A DNA stretch of 64,000 nt from Agrobacterium tumefaciens (GTDB lineage: Bacteria; Pseudomonadota; Alphaproteobacteria; Rhizobiales; Rhizobiaceae). Positions 58,973-64,000 of the stretch are shown here, piece by piece. The DNA lies in NCBI RefSeq assembly GCF_005221325.1, contig NZ_CP039888.1, forward strand, positions 2,555,501-2,619,500. Direction: 5' to 3'. Both the position numbers and the translations under genes were made by a program. Each line of letters begins with the position of its first letter. Position 1 is the stretch's first letter. The notes below the pieces were generated by a model, which was not told the origin of the DNA, searched no databases, and was given only the letters and a program-made list of their open reading frames with translations.

Positions 58973-60640
58973 TCAGCTCATGCGTTCAATGAGCCAGCGG
59001 ATTTCCCGCGTATTGACGAGATTGAAGGGCAATTCGATCTGCTGCGACGGACGCATGCCGGATGCATCCGCCATGAAGACATCCTCCGTCACGAAAAGCT
59101 CCAGTCCGGGGGCCGAAAACAGCCAGGTGGTGCCATCTGCGGCCTCCAGATAAACCGACTCCTCATCCCGCTGATGAAGCTGGATATGGGGATGGATATG
59201 GAAACGGGAAACCGCCGACACCGATTGCAATTGCACATTCGCCGCCGCCTCGTCAGCGCGAAGCAGGTCGCGGCCCTTTATCTTGGTGCCGGCCGCATTC
59301 AATTCTATTTCCCGCTCGTGGTAGCAGCCGAAATTCTGCAAATAGCCATCATGGGACGCCCAAAGGACATCATTGCCATTCGCATCCGTTCCACGTCGGC
59401 TATCTACCTGGCTGACGCCCGAAACCATGATTGGGCCAAGCAACCTCGAGCGCGACAATCTGCAGGACGAGGTATCGGCAAGCGTGACGGTGGAATGCGC
59501 CGCCGTGGAACGGCTGGCACGCTGATATTCCGGTGCGGCGTTGCGAGGAAACCCGGAATTGACGATGAACCGGTTCTTGCCGCAGGACATTTCGAAAGAG
59601 AGGCATCCCGAATGGGCGCTGCGCGACAGTTCCGCAGAGCCGGGATAACCGGTATCCACGATGATAACAGTCTCATCCGTCGCCAACCGGTGGTAATTCA
59701 CATCCGGCAGGACTTTGGAAGGCCTCCCGGCGGTTTCATCATAACGCAGCACGGAAACAAGCTCGTTGGCGAGCGTCGCCGTGGCGCCATTGAACAGCGC
59801 AAGATCGCCGCCCTGATGCCGGAAGAACCGGATCGCCGGAAACATACGGTCTATCGCCGGCACCAGCCCGGAGGGCAGGTCATGACCGAGATTGATATAG
59901 CTTTGCCGCAACGGCAGGAGATCGAGCAGGAGATCCAGCATAACCCTTGGATTGCGGGAAACATGCCCGCCATCCGGGAGAATCTGGCGTTCCATTTCCT
60001 GAGCCAGCTTCATTCCGTTCCGGTTGATCCGCGACAGCCGCATGGGCATAGCGATGGAGGCCATGGCAAGCGCTATTCTTATCCTCAGCCGCGCTTCACC
60101 ATCCGGCGCATGTTTGACGATCCGCTCGAGATAACGCACATGAAAGGCGAGACTTTTCAGGAAACGGCGATAAAAACCGGCATCCGCCTCGTAGAGAACC
60201 ACAGGAGAATGCGAGAGCAAGGCGATCAGCCTCTGCGCCGCAATTTCAGGTGACCAGGCCGTGCCGGTAACGCGCTTGCCATGTAACACCATCCACTCGG
60301 CAACGATGCGACGTGCGCGTTTGCAGGCCTCGCTCGATTTATCGGAACGGATGTGCCGCAGCCAGCTGAAGGCATGCAGCCGCTCTTCAAAAACCGCTGA
60401 GGGGTAGTCCACCTGAAACGGCGAAGCGCCGCCGGTTTCAACGACCCGCCCGGCCAGCGCGATGCGACCGCGCAACAACTCCTCGGCAAAATAGGGGTCA
60501 ATCGCTCTCAGATCGGTGGGTGCGGCCACCAGACCGTCGGGCACGCGGTTGGCAAATCGGGATAGATGCAGGCGCAACGGGGTGAGGCCGACACACAGAT
60601 GACGATACGCCATCCGCGAAAGAAGACCGGCGGCATTCAT
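58973..60640 (-). CDS. Heparinase II/III family protein
   Basis: 555-residue protein with an N-terminal alpha/alpha toroid region (residues about 50-290) and a C-terminal heparinase II/III-like beta-sandwich (about 310-520: AHSGCLSFEMSCGKNRFIVNSG, AAHSTVTLADTSSCR, HDGYLQNFGCYHEREI). No signal sequence is evident. Family members are polysaccharide lyases or act in surface polysaccharide metabolism, but there are no sugar polymer genes nearby. The ATG at 60640 is favoured over a TTG at 60664. Placed between purH and rsmB. Confidence 0.85.
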   Translation of the reverse strand: MNAAGLLSRMAYRHLCVGLTPLRLHLSRFANRVPDGLVAAPTDLRAIDPYFAEELLRGRIALAGRVVETGGASPFQVDYPSAVFEERLHAFSWLRHIRSDKSSEACKRARRIVAEWMVLHGKRVTGTAWSPEIAAQRLIALLSHSPVVLYEADAGFYRRFLKSLAFHVRYLERIVKHAPDGEARLRIRIALAMASIAMPMRLSRINRNGMKLAQEMERQILPDGGHVSRNPRVMLDLLLDLLPLRQSYINLGHDLPSGLVPAIDRMFPAIRFFRHQGGDLALFNGATATLANELVSVLRYDETAGRPSKVLPDVNYHRLATDETVIIVDTGYPGSAELSRSAHSGCLSFEMSCGKNRFIVNSGFPRNAAPEYQRASRSTAAHSTVTLADTSSCRLSRSRLLGPIMVSGVSQVDSRRGTDANGNDVLWASHDGYLQNFGCYHEREIELNAAGTKIKGRDLLRADEAAANVQLQSVSAVSRFHIHPHIQLHQRDEESVYLEAADGTTWLFSAPGLELFVTEDVFMADASGMRPSQQIELPFNLVNTREIRWLIERMS

Positions 60641-60765
60641 GCTGCCTGTGAAAGACCCTAACAAGCTGTGTTTCCCGTTTCACATGTTTTGTTTTTATCA
60701 GTGAACCGCGATGACCGGAACGTTTTCGATAAATATCTAATGATTCGCGAGAGCTTGGCTTTTTT

Positions 60766-62157
60766 CTACTTCTTACGCAAGACACTGCTAAAGAACCCAT
60801 CGACGCCACCGAACATATCCGGCGTCGTGCGAAGATCGCCCGTGGCGCTGATGGCTGCTTCCATTCCGGGCCAGTCTTCCCTTTGGACCACAACGCGCTC
60901 CACATCAGGATTTTCCGCCAGAACCTCGGCAATCATCGCTTCCCCTTCAGAAGGATCGAGCGAGCAATTGGAAAAGACAACGAGGCCGCCTGGCCCGACG
61001 AGAGTCAGCGCATGTCGCAGCATCTGGCCCTGAAGCGCCGCGAGTTTGGCAATGTCGTTCTCGTCTTTCGTCCAGCAGACATCCGGATGCTTGCGCAAAG
61101 TCCCGGTAGACGAACAGGGTGCATCGAGGAGCACGGCATCGAAAAGCTGCTCCGGCTGGTATTTCAGCATATTGGTCTCGACCGTTTCGGCATGGAGACC
61201 AAGCCGGCCGAGATTTTCCCGCAGGCGGCGAAGACGGTTGCCGGACTGATCCAGCGCCGTCACCTTGGCGCCCGCCAGCGCAAGCTGGGCGGTCTTGCCA
61301 CCGGGGGCAGCGCAAAGATCGGCGACGCGCTTGCCGGAGATATCCCCCAGAAGCCTTACCGGCATGCTGGCTGCGAGATCCTGCACCCACCAGGCGCCCT
61401 CGGCGAAACCGTCAAGTGAGGGGATCTGACCTTCGAATTCACCCAGACGCACGCTGCCATTCGGCATAAGCGTGCCGCCCAGCTTCTCCGCCCAAAGAGC
61501 AGGATCGGCCTTCACCGTCAGGTCAATGGAGGACGGCGTAAGCTGCGCCTCCGAAATCCTTTTAGCCACCTCATCGCCATAAGCCGAAACAAGCCGTGCA
61601 TAGAACCACGCCGGCAAGACAGAAACGTCAGCGACAGCCTTTTCGATCTCCGCTTTTTCACGGCCGAGCCTTCTGAGCACGGCATTGACCAGCTTGACGA
61701 AACGTCGGTTGCGTGGATCGCGATGCGCCTGCTCCACGGCGAGATCGACAGCGGAATGATCCGGTACATCGAGGTAAAGCATTTGCGCAGCGCCCACGAC
61801 AAGGACGTGATGCAGCGATCGCGCGCCTTGCGGCAATGGCCCATCCAACAACATCGACAATGCCGTCTCGATGCGGGGAAGGTGCCGAAGCGCACTATTG
61901 ACGATGGCCCTCACCAGCGCCCGGTCAGCAAGCGACAACGCACGATAAACAGGGTTGCCGTTTTCGCTATCAAGCATCCCATCCATGGAGGTCTTCTTTT
62001 CCAGAACGGCCGCGAGAATGCGGGTGGCAGCAATGCGTGCAGCAAGACCCGGCTTGTCCTCGAAAGACGAAGGGCCGTCTTCACGGCCCCTTGCATGCGC
62101 TGGCTTCGGTTTTCTGGACCGCGCCGGCTTATTCTGAATATCGGATGTCAAGACCAC
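60766..62157 (-). CDS. rsmB: 16S rRNA m5C967 methyltransferase RsmB
   Basis: 463-residue RNA methyltransferase: an N-terminal NusB-like domain (about 35-180), then the RsmB/NOL1 fold with the SAM motif [16 protein letters not shown] and two cysteines, [15 protein letters not shown] and [13 protein letters not shown] (catalytic and release). A GTG at 62157 overlaps the htpX stop by 10 bases; a TTG at 62151, better spaced from AAGGGG, is an alternative start. Confidence 0.93.
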   Translation of the reverse strand: MVLTSDIQNKPARSRKPKPAHARGREDGPSSFEDKPGLAARIAATRILAAVLEKKTSMDGMLDSENGNPVYRALSLADRALVRAIVNSALRHLPRIETALSMLLDGPLPQGARSLHHVLVVGAAQMLYLDVPDHSAVDLAVEQAHRDPRNRRFVKLVNAVLRRLGREKAEIEKAVADVSVLPAWFYARLVSAYGDEVAKRISEAQLTPSSIDLTVKADPALWAEKLGGTLMPNGSVRLGEFEGQIPSLDGFAEGAWWVQDLAASMPVRLLGDISGKRVADLCAAPGGKTAQLALAGAKVTALDQSGNRLRRLRENLGRLGLHAETVETNMLKYQPEQLFDAVLLDAPCSSTGTLRKHPDVCWTKDENDIAKLAALQGQMLRHALTLVGPGGLVVFSNCSLDPSEGEAMIAEVLAENPDVERVVVQREDWPGMEAAISATGDLRTTPDMFGGVDGFFSSVLRKK

Positions 62158-63113
62158 GGCCCCTTGCGCTCGTTTTCATTGCCTCGTCCCCAGCCCGTTT
62201 TGGGGACGGAACCTGATTTGCGCAACGGTCTATCATCCGAGGGCGGCTTCGTCGATCCTCGCGGGGAAAACTCCTGCGCCATGGCGTGCAGCGCCGCCAC
62301 GCGGTTTTCCGTGTTCGGATGGGTGGAAAAGAGATTGTCCATACGCTCGCCGGAGAGCGGATTGATGATGAACATATGCGCCGTTGCCGGATTGCGCTCG
62401 GCGTCATCATTGTGAATCTGCTGCGCCATGCCTGAAATCTTATGCAGGGCAGAGGCGAGCCAAAGCGGGTTGCCGCAGATTTCCGCGCCTCGACGGTCCG
62501 CGGAATATTCCCGAGTGCGGCTGATCGCCATCTGCACGAGCATCGCCGCGAGCGGCGCCACAATCATCGCGACCAGCACGCCGATGAAACCCAACGGGTT
62601 ATTATTGTTTTCCCTGTTGCCGCCAAAGAAGAAGGCAAAATTGCCGAGCATGGAGATTGCACCCGCAAGCGTGGCGGTGATTGTCATGGTCAGAGTATCG
62701 CGGTTCTGCACATGGGCAAGTTCATGCGCCATGACACCCGCCACTTCCTCCGGCGTCAGGCGTTCCAGCAGCCCGGTCGACGCGGCAACAGCCGCGTTCT
62801 CAGGATTTCGACCTGTCGCAAAGGCGTTAGGCTGCGGACTGTCGTAGATATAGACCTTCGGCATAGGCAACCCGGCATTCTGTGACAAATCCCGGATCAT
62901 GTGAAAAAACTCAGGCGCATTCGCCTCATCGATCTCCCGGGCGCGATAGGCTGACAGGACCATCTTATCCGAATTCCAGTAGGAAAACAGGTTCATACCG
63001 GCAGCAATGAGCAGGGCAATCATCATGCCGCCCTTGCCGCCGATCAGAAAACCGACACCCATGAACAATGCGGTCATGAAGGCCAGAAGCATTGCCGTGC
63101 GCATCATGTTCAT
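62148..63113 (-). CDS. htpX: Membrane zinc protease HtpX
   Basis: 321-residue inner-membrane M48 peptidase involved in quality control of membrane proteins. Two N-terminal hydrophobic segments, the zinc site [12 protein letters not shown] (HExxH) near residue 135, further hydrophobic segments, and the third ligand region in [11 protein letters not shown]. The C-terminal tail is longer and basic. Start at 63113 has AAGGAGAG upstream. A heat-shock-like promoter precedes it; it overlaps rsmB by 10 bases. Confidence 0.94.
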   Translation of the reverse strand: MNMMRTAMLLAFMTALFMGVGFLIGGKGGMMIALLIAAGMNLFSYWNSDKMVLSAYRAREIDEANAPEFFHMIRDLSQNAGLPMPKVYIYDSPQPNAFATGRNPENAAVAASTGLLERLTPEEVAGVMAHELAHVQNRDTLTMTITATLAGAISMLGNFAFFFGGNRENNNNPLGFIGVLVAMIVAPLAAMLVQMAISRTREYSADRRGAEICGNPLWLASALHKISGMAQQIHNDDAERNPATAHMFIINPLSGERMDNLFSTHPNTENRVAALHAMAQEFSPRGSTKPPSDDRPLRKSGSVPKTGWGRGNENERKGPWS

Positions 63114-63179
63114 CCGTCGAACTCTCCTTCTCACTCGCGGGAATATTGCGGGGGTTTATAAAACCCGTCCGATTATATA

Positions 63180-63206
63180 ATCTGGGAAGCGGGAAACATA
63201 TTTCAA
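63180..63206 (-). promoter_or_regulatory. Heat-shock (RpoH)-like promoter for htpX
   Basis: On the leftward strand TTGAAA (63206-63201) is followed after 14 bases by CCCAGAT (63186-63180), resembling the RpoH elements CTTGAA and CCCCAT. A palindrome GATTATATAATC (63171-63182) and a GGGTTT-ATA-AAACCC dyad (63152-63166) lie in the same divergent gap. Confidence 0.35.
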
Positions 63207-63229
63207 TATCCCGTCATAGGGAGGATTTC

Positions 63230-63442
63230 ATGCAGAATGCGGATAATGACAATGGCACGGAAGAGGGCTCGGAGCCGGTGAAGCGACTTTCACCCGCAGC
63301 GCAGCGGGCGCTCAAGGAAGCGGAAGAACGACGCCTGCAGCAGGCGGATATTCAATTGCCGCCGGAGACCGGCGGTCGCGGCGGCGCGGAACCGGTTCGT
63401 TTCGGGGACTACGAAATAAAGGGCCGGGCTATCGATTTTTGA
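63230..63442 (+). CDS. DUF1674 / succinate dehydrogenase assembly factor 4-like protein
   Basis: 70-residue protein. The C-terminal signature RFGDYEIKGRAIDF matches DUF1674 (SdhAF4 family), whose mitochondrial members chaperone flavinylated SdhA during complex II assembly. The N-terminal half is acidic and probably disordered, followed by a charged helix (RALKEAEERRLQQAD). Start at 63230 has AGGGAGG upstream. Function here is by family. Confidence 0.85.
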   Translation: MQNADNDNGTEEGSEPVKRLSPAAQRALKEAEERRLQQADIQLPPETGGRGGAEPVRFGDYEIKGRAIDF

Positions 63443-63456
63443 GAGCCCCAAAACGA

Positions 63457-63481
63457 AAATACCCGCCAAAAGCGGGTATTT
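63457..63481. terminator. Bidirectional terminator between DUF1674 gene and parB
   Basis: AAATACCCGC, CAAAA, GCGGGTATTT forms a perfect 10-bp stem between converging genes. On the rightward strand it is followed by ATTAATT, on the leftward strand by TCGTTTTGG. Confidence 0.75.
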
Positions 63482-63503
63482 ATTAATTAAAACAGGTATT
63501 TAA

Positions 63504-64000
63504 TTATTTCTGTTCCAACAGCCGGCAGACGGCCTCGAGTTGCTCTAGCGTGCGGTAACCGATACGAATCTGCCCCGATCCACCCTTGTGGCTGATTTTC
63601 ACATCAAGCCCAAGAGCGTCGGAAAGGCTACGTTCGAGCGCGATCGTATCCGAATCCTTTTCCCCAGCCGGGCGCTTTTCAGCAATCTCACCCTGGGATT
63701 TGATATCGTTTTGCGCCAGACGCTCGGCATCACGCACCGAAAGTCCCTTGGAAACAATCGTGCGTGCCAAAGTCGCGGGATCTGAAGTGGAGACCAGCGC
63801 GCGGGCGTGACCGGCGGAAAGCGAACCATCCGCCAGCATATCCCGCACCGGATCGGGCAGCTTGAGAAGCCGCAGACTATTGGCAACATGGCTTCGGCTC
63901 TTGCCGATAATTTCGCCGAGGTCATTTTGCGTGTAGCCGTGTTCGGCGATCAGCTGTTCATAACCCATCGCCTCTTCAAGCGGATTGAGATCGGAACGCT
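63504..64000 (-). CDS. parB: Chromosome partitioning protein ParB (3' part)
   Basis: The C-terminal about 165 residues of ParB; the frame is open to the window edge, with DLNPLEEAMGYEQLIAEHGYTQNDLGEIIGKSRSHVANSLRLLKLP forming the parS-binding helix-turn-helix region in continuous sequence through the apparent ATG at 63968, so that ATG is internal. The C-terminal dimerisation domain (SLSDALGLDVKISHKGGSGQIRIGYRTLEQLE) is complete. The N-terminal CTP-binding part lies outside. It segregates replicated origins together with ParA. Confidence 0.95.
   Translation of the reverse strand, partial: RSDLNPLEEAMGYEQLIAEHGYTQNDLGEIIGKSRSHVANSLRLLKLPDPVRDMLADGSLSAGHARALVSTSDPATLARTIVSKGLSVRDAERLAQNDIKSQGEIAEKRPAGEKDSDTIALERSLSDALGLDVKISHKGGSGQIRIGYRTLEQLEAVCRLLEQK

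Noticed and set aside
60677..60691. GTTTCACATGTTTTG as a second parS
   Set aside because: Only one half matches and the central CACGTG is broken (CACATG), so it is well below the match at 57134.
63483..63503. TTAATTAA...TTAA next to parB as a CtrA binding site
   Set aside because: The spacing between TTAA units is not the 7 bases expected for CtrA; the region is simply AT-rich downstream of a terminator.

Overview
The window looks like the origin-proximal part of the circular chromosome of an Agrobacterium (Rhizobiales, alphaproteobacterium; A. tumefaciens/fabrum-like). The reasons are the high GC content, the rhizobial gene order rplU-rpmA-acetyltransferases-obgE-proB-proA-nadD-rsfS-rlmH-envC-ctpA, a cobalamin cluster of the aerobic (cob) type, the phaR/phaA/phaB cluster, and parB at the right edge. 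The species name is an inference from family resemblance; no search was run. I saw no tRNA, rRNA, insertion sequence, prophage or CRISPR.

Layout. 1-3.9 kb: 3' end of a large NAD-glutamate dehydrogenase and an Atg22/UMF1-type transporter. 4-6.9 kb: the polyhydroxybutyrate regulator phaR, divergent from phaA-phaB. 7-7.9 kb: iron storage pair bfd-bfr behind an Irr-box-like palindrome. 7.9-20.1 kb: a long leftward block with rplU-rpmA, two acetyltransferases, obgE, proBA, nadD, rsfS, rlmH, an EnvC-like factor, a ctpA protease, a YibQ-type protein and rppH. 20.4-25.7 kb: a minimal zinc metallopeptidase, DUF1737 and CitE-like genes, leuD and leuB, and a di-haem peroxidase.

25.9-45.3 kb holds a dense cobalamin (B12) region: cobB, cobA, cbiD, cobM, cobE, cobL, cobK, cobJ, cobI, cobH, cobG, cobN, cobW, a DUF1636 gene, cobO, cobQ, cobD and cobC. 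It covers corrin ring building, cobalt insertion, amidation and adenosylation. A cobalamin riboswitch heads the leftward DUF1636-cobW-cobN-G-H-I-J operon. No cobF is present; cbiD sits in the cluster instead. Packing is extreme: ATGA overlaps, convergent coding overlaps, and two divergent gene pairs whose ATG start codons share one CATG.

45.2-57.1 kb is a sugar catabolic locus: L-fuconate dehydratase, a mutarotase, a mannitol-dehydrogenase-family reductase, a zinc alcohol dehydrogenase, a lactonase-type amidohydrolase, an aldo/keto reductase and a ribose-type ABC transporter leftward; a FadR-family regulator and an altronate dehydratase rightward. Together these can be read as a route for L-fucose and the related L-galactose. 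57.2-64 kb carries purH, a heparinase II/III-like gene, rsmB, htpX, an SDHAF4-like gene and the 3' part of parB. A near-consensus parS lies between the altronate dehydratase and purH.
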